Assembly (NCBI RefSeq): GCF_021556435.1
Contig: NZ_JAKGCU010000013.1
Span: forward strand, 62,001-126,000
Direction: 5' to 3'
Source of the DNA: Gordonia tangerina
Lineage (GTDB): Bacteria; Actinomycetota; Actinomycetes; Mycobacteriales; Mycobacteriaceae
Length of the DNA: 64,000 nucleotides
This document shows, one piece after another, positions 53,761-61,228 of this stretch; position 1 is the first letter of the stretch, and each line of letters begins with the position of its first letter. The notes below the pieces were generated by a model. It was not told the DNA's origin and ran no database searches. It saw only the letters and a list, made by a program, of their open reading frames with translations. A program made the position numbers and the translations under genes.

Positions 53761-54621
53761 TCAGGCCAGCCTCGGCGGGAAGAACATCGTCTGCAACTGG
53801 CTGACCATCAGATTGGTCATGAATATGCAGAACACGGACAGCACCACGGAGGCGTTCACCGCGTTCGCGACGCCCTTCGGGCCGCCTTTTGCCTCGAGCC
53901 CTCGCAGGCTGGCGATGATGACGACGAGGATCGCGAACAGCACTGCCTTGAGCATCGAGAACGCCAGATCGGTCGGTGTCGCGAAGGCACCGAACGACTG
54001 CCAGAAGCTTGCCGGGACCACGTCGTTCACGTTTGCCGAGATCGCGAGGCCGGCGGCCACTCCCGACGCGATGATGATGATGCACAGGGCGGGCGCGATC
54101 ATCAACATCGCGAGGAATCGCGGGACGATGAGCCGCTGGATCGGGTTGACGCCCATGACCCGCATCGCCTCTATCTCTTCGCGAATCGACCTGGCTCCGA
54201 GGTCGGATGCGATGGCGGACGCCGCCGCACCACTCATCAGCAGGCCCGCGGCCATGGGAGCCCCCTGGCCGACGACACCGAGACCGCTGGCGGCTCCGGC
54301 CAGCGAGTTGGCACCGACCTGGTCCATCACGCCGCCGACCTGAACCGAGACCTCCGCGCCGATCGGCACGGCCATCAACAGCGCCGGCAGCGCGGTGACC
54401 TTGAAGAGCTTCCACATCTGCTCGATGACCTCGCCGACCGGAAGTCGAAGCGCCAGCGAGTCGGTGACGGAGAACCGGAAGACATCCGCGGCGAGCCGGG
54501 CAGAGCGGCCCAGAGTGTTGATGCTCCGGATCAGACGGTCCAGGACACCTGCCGCAATCCTCTGTATCTTGATCGCCCCCCGTGGCGATGCGCGACCTGC
54601 GCGAAGCGCAACTGCGCCCAT
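53761..54621 (-). CDS. yrbEA: YrbE/MlaE-family permease, first copy
   Basis: 286-residue permease with the MlaE core (G-A-A-A-S-A-I-A-S-D-L-G-A-R-S-I-R-E-E-I-E-A-M-R-V-M-G), five or so helices and a short basic N-terminus. ATG 54621 lies behind AGGAGGAAGG; an adjacent GTG (54624) is an alternative. First gene of the ten-gene mce operon, about 180 nt downstream of the shared promoter element. Confidence 0.92.
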   Translation of the reverse strand: MGAVALRAGRASPRGAIKIQRIAAGVLDRLIRSINTLGRSARLAADVFRFSVTDSLALRLPVGEVIEQMWKLFKVTALPALLMAVPIGAEVSVQVGGVMDQVGANSLAGAASGLGVVGQGAPMAAGLLMSGAAASAIASDLGARSIREEIEAMRVMGVNPIQRLIVPRFLAMLMIAPALCIIIIASGVAAGLAISANVNDVVPASFWQSFGAFATPTDLAFSMLKAVLFAILVVIIASLRGLEAKGGPKGVANAVNASVVLSVFCIFMTNLMVSQLQTMFFPPRLA

Positions 54622-54775
54622 CACACCTTCCTCCTACCTCTGTCGGCTGCCGATCCGCGGAAGCGGTCGGTATTCGTCGTCTCGGACTGTCGAGTCGGGT
54701 ACTGCAGGCGTGGGCCGTTCGTTGATGTGGCGACCACACCGGGCTGATCACGTGTGCTGCATCACAACACCTACG

Positions 54776-54818
54776 TGTATACCTACATGAGACGCGATAC
54801 GTCAATCGTCATTTGTCA
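54776..54818 (-). promoter_or_regulatory. Predicted mce promoter with element shared with the P450 operon
   Basis: On the minus strand TTGACG (54805-54800), an 18-nt spacer and TATACA (54781-54776) form a good promoter. The -35 box sits in a 20-nt block (54799-54818) that matches 62255-62274 at 17 of 20 positions. The block lies at a similar distance (about 180 and 160 nt) upstream of the two operons. Confidence 0.6.
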
Positions 54819-54877
54819 TCAGCTCCGCCGCTGCCCAAACGTCTTTGCTAGCGCAACGGGCGGCGATCCCGGGCGTT

Positions 54878-54931
54878 TGAACACGCCGATCATACATAGT
54901 GTTCAGACGTGATGTCAATCACTTCTGAACA
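54878..54931. promoter_or_regulatory. 32-bp near-perfect palindrome plus a third half-site
   Basis: TGTTCAGA (54900-54907) pairs with TCTGAACA (54924-54931). Inside it GTGAT (54909-54913) pairs with ATCAC (54918-54922) about the same centre, leaving one mismatched pair and a 4-nt middle. A further TGAACAC at 54878-54884 pairs with GTGTTCA at 54899-54905. Probable operator for a dimeric or paired-dimer repressor serving the mce operon, the SDR gene or both. Confidence 0.6.
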
Positions 54932-55006
54932 GTTGACCCAGTTCAGCGGCCCGCGGCGCCCCCTTGGACGGCTCAGACCCGCGCCTCGGCGCAGGTGTTG
55001 CCAACA

Positions 55007-55030
55007 TCAATCTACTGGTGTTAGTTTTAC
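55007..55030. promoter_or_regulatory. Regulon site I before the frameshifted SDR gene
   Basis: Core TCTACTGGTGTTAGT (55011-55025), left flank TCAA and right flank TTTA, 68 nt before the ATG at 55099. Close to site F in its left half and site B in its right half. Confidence 0.5.
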
Positions 55031-55098
55031 TGCTTGTGAGTGGTGTCACACTCCGATGCCCCCGTGTCCAGAAGAGGCCCGGCGAGAAAGGAACCGAC

Positions 55099-55921
55099 AT
55101 GCAGAGACTCGACGGCAAGGTCGTCTTCATCACGGGCGTGGCCCGCGGACAGGGACGGTCGCACGCCATCCGGATGGCAGAGGAGTGCGTCCATCATCGG
55201 GCTCGACAACTGCGATCAGATCCCGACCGTGTTCTACCCGATGGCCACCCGAGAAGATCTCGCCGAAACTGAACGACTCGTGAAGGCAGCCGGCGGCCAG
55301 ATCGTCACGTCGGTCGGCGATGTACGCAACCGCGACGACATCCGACGCACCCTCGATCTGGGCACCGAACAGTTCGGCCGCCTCGACGTCGTCATCGCCA
55401 ACGCCGGGATCATGCCGGTGATCGGCCCGGGCGAGCAGTCGCAGGCATGGCACGATGCCGTCGATGTGATGCTCACCGGGGTCTGGAACGTCCTCGACAT
55501 CGCCGCACCGCGGCTCGTCACGCAGGGCGAAGGCGGCTCGATCATCATCACCAGTTCGGCTGCCGGCCTGACGAGTATAGGGCTCAACACCTTTGCGGGA
55601 CAGGCGGGATACTCAGCATCCAAACACGGAGTCGTCGGCCTGATGCGACTGTTCTCCAAGCAGTTGGCAACAGAATCGATCCGCGTCAACACCATCCACC
55701 CGACCGGGGTCAACACCCCCATGGTGGCCAATGCCGAGTACGGCGAGTTCGTGAACTCCCATCCGGAGGTCGCGAACGACGAGGCATACAAGAACCCGAT
55801 GCCGGTCGAACTGATCGAGGCGGTCGACGTGAGCAACGCGATGGTGTTCCTGGCCTCGGACGAGGCCCGCTACATCACCGGCGTCACCTTGCCCGTCGAC
55901 GCGGGCTACAACAACCGCTGA
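55099..55921 (+). pseudogene. Mycofactocin-type short-chain dehydrogenase, frameshifted near 55186
   Basis: The reading from ATG 55099 gives a perfect SDR start (L-D-G-K-V-V-F-I-T-G-V-A-R-G-Q-G-R-S-H-A) and then leaves frame after M-A-E-E at 55185. From 55187 the next frame continues correctly (A-S-I-I-G-L-D...Y-P-M-A-T-R-E-D-L-A) to the catalytic Y-S-A-S-K-H and the end at 55921. The G-R-S-H-A and Y-P-M-A-T-R-E-D-L motifs mark the mycofactocin-coupled SDR group (carveol dehydrogenase type). Restoring two bases (a Gly codon) at 55186 would give about 275 residues. It could be a real inactivating mutation or a sequencing error. Confidence 0.8.
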
Positions 55922-55931
55922 CAACTGACCG

Positions 55932-55967
55932 ACGACGTCGCCTTTCTGTACCGAAGGGCGACGTCGT
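55932..55967. terminator. Bidirectional hairpin between the SDR and TetR genes
   Basis: ACGACGTCGCC (55932-55942) pairs with 55957-55967; extra CTT/AAG pairing is possible in the loop. It lies between two convergent stops. Confidence 0.65.
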
Positions 55968-55991
55968 TCTCATGGTCGAATCGGAAACAGG

Positions 55992-56624
55992 TCAGGCGCG
56001 CTCTGCGGCCGGCACGGCCGACGGAAGAAAGGCTGGCAGGACGAAGTCCCGCAGCATCTCACGATGGACCGGATCGTCCGGGCGATCGAAGTCGAGCCGA
56101 CCGACGAGGATGAACTGCACGAGTGCGATCCACTCCGCCATCTTCTGCTTGTCCAGATCCGGGCGCACCTCACCACGCTCGACGGCCCGGTCGATGACCG
56201 GCTCCCACATCTCGGCGGTGAGTCGCGCCGCGAGACCCGAACTGCCGACGAGCGGTTCGGCCATCTGCATGTGCTCGGGACTGACCAGGATGCGGACGAG
56301 CGGGTCCTTGCGACCGCGGTCGACGAGGAAGATCAACCCCTCGACGAGTTGATCCGCGAACGTCTCCTGATCCAGCAGGAACTTTCGCGCCTTGACGAAG
56401 AGCATGCGGGAACGACGTTCGATGAGTGCGGAGATCAGTGTGTCGCGATCACCGAAATATCGGTACACCGTGGGACGCGAGACTCCCGCCTCCCGGCCGA
56501 TGTCGTCCATCGTGGTCTTGGCGACCCCGTAACGCTGGAACACGCGCTCGGCCGCGACCATGATCTGTTTACGGGCCTCGTCGACATCCTCGCTGAGGAC
56601 ATTGCCTGTCTTACGCCGCGCCAC
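55992..56624 (-). CDS. TetR/AcrR family regulator
   Basis: 210-residue TetR protein with helix-turn-helix at about residues 20-65 (A-E-R-V-F-Q-R-Y-G-V-A-K-T-T-M-D-D-I-G-R-E-A-G-V-S-R-P-T-V-Y-R-Y-F). GTG 56624 follows a strong GGAGGT. A separate inverted repeat precedes it. It is a candidate regulator of the mce/SDR/P450 promoters; its ligand and targets are not shown. Confidence 0.88.
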   Translation of the reverse strand: MARRKTGNVLSEDVDEARKQIMVAAERVFQRYGVAKTTMDDIGREAGVSRPTVYRYFGDRDTLISALIERRSRMLFVKARKFLLDQETFADQLVEGLIFLVDRGRKDPLVRILVSPEHMQMAEPLVGSSGLAARLTAEMWEPVIDRAVERGEVRPDLDKQKMAEWIALVQFILVGRLDFDRPDDPVHREMLRDFVLPAFLPSAVPAAERA

Positions 56625-56636
56625 CGTTTACCTCCT

Positions 56637-56667
56637 GCGTTTCATCGAAAAATGATACAAGAAACGC
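56637..56667. promoter_or_regulatory. Inverted repeat GCGTTTC-N17-GAAACGC before the TetR gene
   Basis: Perfect 7-bp arms spanning the ribosome-site side of the promoter, with a TATCAT box on the minus strand between them. Likely autoregulatory. Confidence 0.45.
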
Positions 56668-56712
56668 ATTGCGTCCATTGTAGCGGCCAGCAGGGTCGGC
56701 GCACCCGACCGT

Positions 56713-56744
56713 ACGAGGCATCACCGGGGTCGGTGATGCCTCGT
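56713..56744. terminator. 13-bp perfect hairpin after the acyl-CoA ligase gene
   Basis: ACGAGGCATCACC (56713-56725) and its complement (56732-56744), loop GGGGTC, 24 nt beyond the ligase stop on the minus strand. Confidence 0.7.
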
Positions 56745-56768
56745 GGTCGAGCTGTGGTCAGCAGACGG

Positions 56769-58289
56769 TCAGCGCACCTTGCTGAATCGGGCGTCGACGT
56801 CCTTGTATTCATCGCGGATCATCGTCTTGGCGATCTTGCCGGAGGGCAGACGCGGGAGCGGATCCTGGCGGATCACCACATATCGTGGGACCTTGAAGTC
56901 GGCGAGGACTTTCTCACAGTGGGCGACGATCGTGTCGGCGTCGAGGTCCTTCGAGACGGTGACGATGGCGGCGGGGGTCTCGCCGAATCGGTCGTCGTGC
57001 GCAGCGATCACCGACACCTCGGCGACGCCGTCGATCGCGCCGATGGCGATCTCCAGCTCGACCGGGGAGATGTTGATGCCGCCCGAGATGATCAAGTCCT
57101 TGAGACGATCGACGAACTTCACCCTCCCCTCGGGGTCGCTGACGCCGAGATCCCCGCTGTGCAACCAACCGTCGCGTATTGCCTGTGATGTCGATTGCGG
57201 ATCGTTCCAGTAACCGGGTGTCACGCCCGGCCCGCGGACGACGAGCTCGCCCTCCTCGCCCGGCGCCGCAGGCTCTCCGTTCTCGGTGAACACCTTCACC
57301 TCGGTGAAGATCGAGCCCGTGCCGCATCGGTCCGGGAACTCCAGCGCTTCGTCACGGATCGTCGCGGTCGCCACTCCACCCGCTTCGGTCATGCCGTAGA
57401 TCTGGCGGAGTAGAACGCCCTTGTCGGCCCATCGTTTGAGGAGTTGTCCTGGTACAGCAGCGCCGCCGACGATTGCCGTCTTGAGCGAACTGAGGTCGGC
57501 CTCGGCGAATTCCGGTGCGCGCGAGATCGCCTCGAAGATGAGCGGCACCCCGAAGATCGCCTTGACCGCATGCTTCTCCAGCAACGTCACTGCGTTGGAC
57601 GGATTGAGTTCGGGTTCGACGATCAGCGTTCCCCCGAGAACAGTGGTGATCAGGAGCCCGTAGACGAGGCCCGGAGTGAACGCCAACGGGAGTACGAGCA
57701 GCGTCGTCGTCCCCGGCCGGAACCCCTCCTCGGTGAGGGTGTTCTCCAGCACGATCGACAGCAGCGTGCGGTTGGTGAGGATCACGCCCTTCGACAGCCC
57801 CGTCGATCCACTCGTGAACAGGACCGTGGTCGGTTCATCTGGCTCACGATCGACGCGGAAGTCGTCTGCCCCACCTGATCGGAGTCCGTCGAGCTCCGCG
57901 TAGGAGATGACCGCGAACTCCTCTCCGATGGCAGCGGTGTCCTCGGCGAGCTGTTCGAATCCCGGAGCCGCGATCACCACCGAGATCCCCGCGTCGTCGG
58001 CGATCTTCCGCAGCTCGGCCGGCTTGTACCGGCTGTTCAACGGCACGAGAACGGCACCGGACTTGAGCACACCGAGCGACGCGACCGGCCACTCGAGCGA
58101 ATTGGGACCCAGCACGCCGACCCGATCCCCCTCGGCGACACCGCGTTCCTCGACGAGGAGTCGGGCCACCCGGCTACTCCAGTCCCTCAGATCCCGGTAG
58201 GTGAGCGAGGATTCGGAGAACACCACCGCGTCGGTGTCCCCCTTGGTGCGGGCCCACCAGTCCAGGGCGGCTCCGATCGTTGCGGTCAT
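56769..58289 (-). CDS. AMP-dependent acyl-CoA ligase (FadD-like)
   Basis: 506-residue adenylate-forming ligase. It has the P-loop-like T-S-G-S-T-G-L-S-K-G, Y-G-M-T-E-A-G, S-G-D-L-G, the hinge D-R-L-K-D-L-I-I-S-G-G-I-N-I and the catalytic Lys in P-S-G-K-I-A-K. AAGGAAG precedes the ATG. It would activate the imported or oxidised acid to its CoA ester, the entry to the island's CoA-dependent steps. It stands alone with site G upstream and a strong terminator downstream. Confidence 0.92.
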   Translation of the reverse strand: MTATIGAALDWWARTKGDTDAVVFSESSLTYRDLRDWSSRVARLLVEERGVAEGDRVGVLGPNSLEWPVASLGVLKSGAVLVPLNSRYKPAELRKIADDAGISVVIAAPGFEQLAEDTAAIGEEFAVISYAELDGLRSGGADDFRVDREPDEPTTVLFTSGSTGLSKGVILTNRTLLSIVLENTLTEEGFRPGTTTLLVLPLAFTPGLVYGLLITTVLGGTLIVEPELNPSNAVTLLEKHAVKAIFGVPLIFEAISRAPEFAEADLSSLKTAIVGGAAVPGQLLKRWADKGVLLRQIYGMTEAGGVATATIRDEALEFPDRCGTGSIFTEVKVFTENGEPAAPGEEGELVVRGPGVTPGYWNDPQSTSQAIRDGWLHSGDLGVSDPEGRVKFVDRLKDLIISGGINISPVELEIAIGAIDGVAEVSVIAAHDDRFGETPAAIVTVSKDLDADTIVAHCEKVLADFKVPRYVVIRQDPLPRLPSGKIAKTMIRDEYKDVDARFSKVR

Positions 58290-58352
58290 CGTTCTTCCTT
58301 CATCTGGTGTCTGGCGTGACAGTTGGTGTAGTCAGGTGTGGTGGGGCCGCCA

Positions 58353-58367
58353 CCTAACGCAATTAGG
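58353..58367. promoter_or_regulatory. Regulon site G: CCTAA-CGCAA-TTAGG
   Basis: A 15-bp element with perfect 5-bp arms, 63 nt upstream of the acyl-CoA ligase start. It lacks the TTAA left flank of other sites but has ATAATT on its right. Confidence 0.6.
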
Positions 58368-58423
58368 ATAATTCGGACAGCGTCGACGAGTGGGCGGTTT
58401 CGCCGAACCCGTCGGTATCACGT

Positions 58424-59605
58424 TCAGCCCACCTGGGCGCGTCCGTTCGCGACGAGTTTCTTGATCTCTCTGCGGAACACCTGGTTGGCGATCTCGTTGC
58501 GGCCGAGCAACATGTCGCCGGCGTCCGCACTACCCATGCCGCGCTGGGAGTCCCGCAGAAGAGGGAAGTCCTCGTTGTGCAGCACCGCGAGGAGGATCTC
58601 CCAGTTCTTGTTCCAGAGCCGCTCCCACCGCTCCTGCGCCATCCCGCTGTCCTCGACCGTCGGAACGATCAGCCGTTGCTCCATCCGGGACTTCGTCGGG
58701 TCGGTGGGATGTGGCCGGAACGTCAACAGCTGGAAGTGATCCGGCTGCCGGAGGAGGGTGCTGTTGGGCAGTAGGAAGTGCGTTTCGGTGACGTACTTGT
58801 CGAGGTTCTCGTCACCGGGGTCCTCCTCGAGGAACCGATCGATCGACTTGCGCGGTGCGATGAACCGGCAGTGCCGACCGAAGTCCTCGAACGCCATCAC
58901 GTTCGTGTGGATGATCTTGCCGGCGGTGTTGGGATGCGCGTACTGGATGTGATAGCCGTCCAGGAAGGCGTCCTGCATGATCTTCCAGTTGGTGGGCTCG
59001 TCGAAGCCGCCAGCCCGGAAACACACCGACTTGTCGAGTTCGTACTCGGCGAGGATTCCGTCGATCTCCGGTCCGAGCCACGCGGCGACATCGATGTCCT
59101 CCTTGGCGTTGTCGACGACCCAGATGAAGCCGTGTCGCTCCTCGGTCGGGATCTCGATCAGCCCGTGGTCGCCGCGGTCAACGTCACCGAATGTGGAGTC
59201 GCGGGTGATGGTTCGCAGCGACCCGTCCGGGTCGTAGGACCAGCGGTGGTAGCCGCACGAGAAGATGCGGCAACGGCCCTTCTCGCTCTCCTCCAGCAGT
59301 GCACCCCGGTGGCGGCAAAGGTTCACGAACGACTTGACCCCGCCGTCCTTCTGACGGACCACGATGATGTTGTTGCGCGGCATCGTCACGGTGATGAAGT
59401 CGTTGGCTTTCGCCAGCTCCGACGAGTGGGCGACGATCGACGGGACCCGACCGAAGACGTGATCGCGTTCGTCCTTGGCCAGTACCGGGTCGGTGAACTC
59501 GCCCGGCTCGAAGGGAATGATCTCGTCGAACTTGTCCGTCGTCTCGTGTCGTAGGAGTTCGAGCGCTCGACGGATCCGATCCTGACGCGGGAGCGAGGTG
59601 GTCAT
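58424..59605 (-). CDS. Rieske non-heme iron oxygenase, alpha-subunit type
   Basis: 393-residue aromatic-ring-hydroxylating-dioxygenase-type protein. The Rieske [2Fe-2S] ligands are Cys 97, His 99, Cys 117 and His 120 (C-R-H...C-G-Y-H). The mononuclear iron site is D-A-F-L-D-G-Y-H-I-Q-Y-A-H (His 219, His 224, with a bridging Asp just before). ATG 59605 follows GGAGG. It needs a reductase, and the PDR-type protein at 29324 is the only obvious candidate. Site F lies 69 nt upstream. It could hydroxylate a ring or demethylate; the substrate is unknown. Confidence 0.9.
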   Translation of the reverse strand: MTTSLPRQDRIRRALELLRHETTDKFDEIIPFEPGEFTDPVLAKDERDHVFGRVPSIVAHSSELAKANDFITVTMPRNNIIVVRQKDGGVKSFVNLCRHRGALLEESEKGRCRIFSCGYHRWSYDPDGSLRTITRDSTFGDVDRGDHGLIEIPTEERHGFIWVVDNAKEDIDVAAWLGPEIDGILAEYELDKSVCFRAGGFDEPTNWKIMQDAFLDGYHIQYAHPNTAGKIIHTNVMAFEDFGRHCRFIAPRKSIDRFLEEDPGDENLDKYVTETHFLLPNSTLLRQPDHFQLLTFRPHPTDPTKSRMEQRLIVPTVEDSGMAQERWERLWNKNWEILLAVLHNEDFPLLRDSQRGMGSADAGDMLLGRNEIANQVFRREIKKLVANGRAQVG

Positions 59606-59673
59606 GGGTCCTCCGAAAGGCTGTCGTTGGCCGGGTCTGTGAGTACCGGACCCGATCAGGTCCAGCACTGCCA

Positions 59674-59697
59674 TTAATCTACAGCTATAAGGTTTAA
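59674..59697. promoter_or_regulatory. Regulon site F: TTAATC-N12-GTTTAA before the Rieske gene
   Basis: Core TCTACAGCTATAAGG (59678-59692), 68 nt upstream of the start at 59605. Confidence 0.62.
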
Positions 59698-59703
59698 GAG
59701 GCA

Positions 59704-59747
59704 ACGACGGCCAGCCGATGACGATGAGAGGGAAGGCTGGCCGTCGT
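59704..59747. terminator. 13-bp perfect hairpin after the P450 gene
   Basis: ACGACGGCCAGCC (59704-59716) pairs with 59735-59747. It ends the SDR-ferredoxin-P450 operon just before site F, so the Rieske gene is a separate unit. Confidence 0.7.
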
Positions 59748-59760
59748 CACTTCCCCCTGG

Positions 59761-60990
59761 TCAGGACTCCGGAGTGAATCGGATGGGCATCTTCACGCAG
59801 CCCCGGACCTGACTCGCATGAAACACAGGCGGGTCGGATTCGACGAGGTCGTAATCGGGAATCCGGCGGTGGATCTCCTCCAGGGCGATGGTCAGCTCGA
59901 TCCGCGCCAGGTGCGAGCCCAGGCATCGGTGCGCGCCGCCGCCGAAAGCGAGGTGGCGATTCGGGCGGCGGGTGACGTCGAGCTCGTCCGGCTCGTCGAA
60001 CTCGCCGTCGTCACGATTGGCCGAACACAGCAGCAGGATCAGCTGTTCGCCTTCCTTGACGGACATGCCACCCAACTCGACGTCACGCGTGGCGCGACGC
60101 CCCGGGACCACCGCGGCCTCGATCCGGAGGATCTCCTCGACCGCGCTCGGGATCATCGCCGGGTCGTCGATGATCTGCTGCCGCTGTTCTGGGTTGTTGA
60201 CCAGGTGCACGATCGCCCACGCCAACGAACCCTGCACGGTGTGCAGGCCGGCGATGAGGAGCAGGAAGAACATGCGGTTCAGCTCTTCGTCGGTCAGCAG
60301 ACGCAGCCCGTCGGCGAGCTCGACCTCGGTGTGGATCAGTTGCGATGTCACGTCGTCGCCGGGGTTGGCCCGCCGTTCGTCGACCATCTTCTGGAAGTAG
60401 CCGAGCATCTGCATACCGGCGATGGCGCGGGCCTCCAGCGACTCTTCCTCGGTGCCGCCGGGTTTGCCGAACAGCACCACATCGGTGGCGTCGGTGAACA
60501 GCGGCGCGTCCTCGATGGGCCAATCCATGAGGGCGAGGAAGATCCGGGCGGGCAGCTCGTGGGCGAACGCCGAGATGTACTCGGCCTCACCCTTGCTCGC
60601 GAAGTCGTCGAGCAGGTCGTTGACCACCGTGCGGATGCTCTCGGACAGCTTCTTCATGCGCGCGGGCCCGAACAGCGGTTGCAGCGCCTTGCGATACCCG
60701 GTGTGCTCCGGGGGATCGAGTTCGATCGGGATGAACTTCCCGAACGCCTCGTTCGTCACCAGGTTGTTGGGGTAACTGGAGAAGGTCTCGGCATCCCGGA
60801 GCACCTCATGGATCTCCTGGTAGCGGGTGACGATCCAGTGACCGCCATACGCGGTCGAGTAGACCACCGGCCCTTTGGACGCGAGTTCGGCTGCCATCTC
60901 CTGGAAGCGGTCCACCGGTGCGGCGATGTTCTGGTCGTAGACGTCGAAGTCGACGGTGACGTCCTCACGGGAACGTTCGGCTGTTGTCAT
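59761..60990 (-). CDS. Cytochrome P450 with atypical I-helix
   Basis: 409-residue soluble bacterial P450. It has E-I-L-R (286-289), heme loop F-G-G-G-A-H-R-C-L-G with Cys 356, and the C-helix H-T-G-Y-R. In the I-helix the normal A-G-x-D/E-T reads A-G-L-H-T (247-251): the acid before Thr is His 250. The start overlaps the ferredoxin stop by 4 nt. It probably hydroxylates a hydrophobic substrate brought in by the Mce system; the family cannot be fixed from sequence. Confidence 0.92.
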   Translation of the reverse strand: MTTAERSREDVTVDFDVYDQNIAAPVDRFQEMAAELASKGPVVYSTAYGGHWIVTRYQEIHEVLRDAETFSSYPNNLVTNEAFGKFIPIELDPPEHTGYRKALQPLFGPARMKKLSESIRTVVNDLLDDFASKGEAEYISAFAHELPARIFLALMDWPIEDAPLFTDATDVVLFGKPGGTEEESLEARAIAGMQMLGYFQKMVDERRANPGDDVTSQLIHTEVELADGLRLLTDEELNRMFFLLLIAGLHTVQGSLAWAIVHLVNNPEQRQQIIDDPAMIPSAVEEILRIEAAVVPGRRATRDVELGGMSVKEGEQLILLLCSANRDDGEFDEPDELDVTRRPNRHLAFGGGAHRCLGSHLARIELTIALEEIHRRIPDYDLVESDPPVFHASQVRGCVKMPIRFTPES

Positions 60991-61223
60991 GACTGATCCT
61001 CCGGGGCTGTGGTGATGGGCTGGAGCGCCAGGGCACGCTCGGGGCAGAGGGACACGGCCTCATTGGCCGGTCCGACCTCGTCTGATCCGAGCGCATGATC
61101 GGGCACGATCGGGTCGCCCTGGTCGTCGCAGTCGATCAGGTCCGGTGCGGCGCCGTAACACAATCCGTGCCCGGCGCACGCGACCCGATCCACGGTCAGA
61201 ATGCTCTCCTGCGTGGATGACAT
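60987..61223 (-). CDS. Ferredoxin ([3Fe-4S]/[4Fe-4S] type) for the P450
   Basis: 78-residue electron carrier. The cluster motif is C-A-G-H-G-L-C...C-P with Cys 16, His 19 in the variable position, Cys 22 and Cys 60-Pro. A His at that position is known in mycobacterial P450 ferredoxins. It overlaps the P450 start (ATGA), the usual redox pairing. A ferredoxin reductase is not adjacent. Confidence 0.92.
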   Translation of the reverse strand: MSSTQESILTVDRVACAGHGLCYGAAPDLIDCDDQGDPIVPDHALGSDEVGPANEAVSLCPERALALQPITTAPEDQS

Positions 61224-61228
61224 GGCGT

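Larger units (their letters stand above)
54622..55098. other. 477-nt regulatory gap between the mce operon and the mycofactocin-type SDR
   Basis: No gene is seen. It holds the mce promoter element (54776-54818), three TGAACA-type half-sites including a 32-bp near-palindrome (54878-54931), and regulon site I (55007-55030). It is AT-richer than its surroundings. Confidence 0.7.

Noticed and set aside
55003-55022. Imperfect inverted repeat AACATCA / TGGTGTT
   Set aside because: It overlaps regulon site I and pairs at only 6 of 7 positions; not counted as an independent operator.
55040-55186. Upstream start (55040) for the SDR at 55187-55921 giving a single 293-residue frame
   Set aside because: The N-terminal 49 residues in that frame are non-SDR sequence, whereas the frame from 55099 encodes the exact SDR N-terminus; a frameshift explains both.
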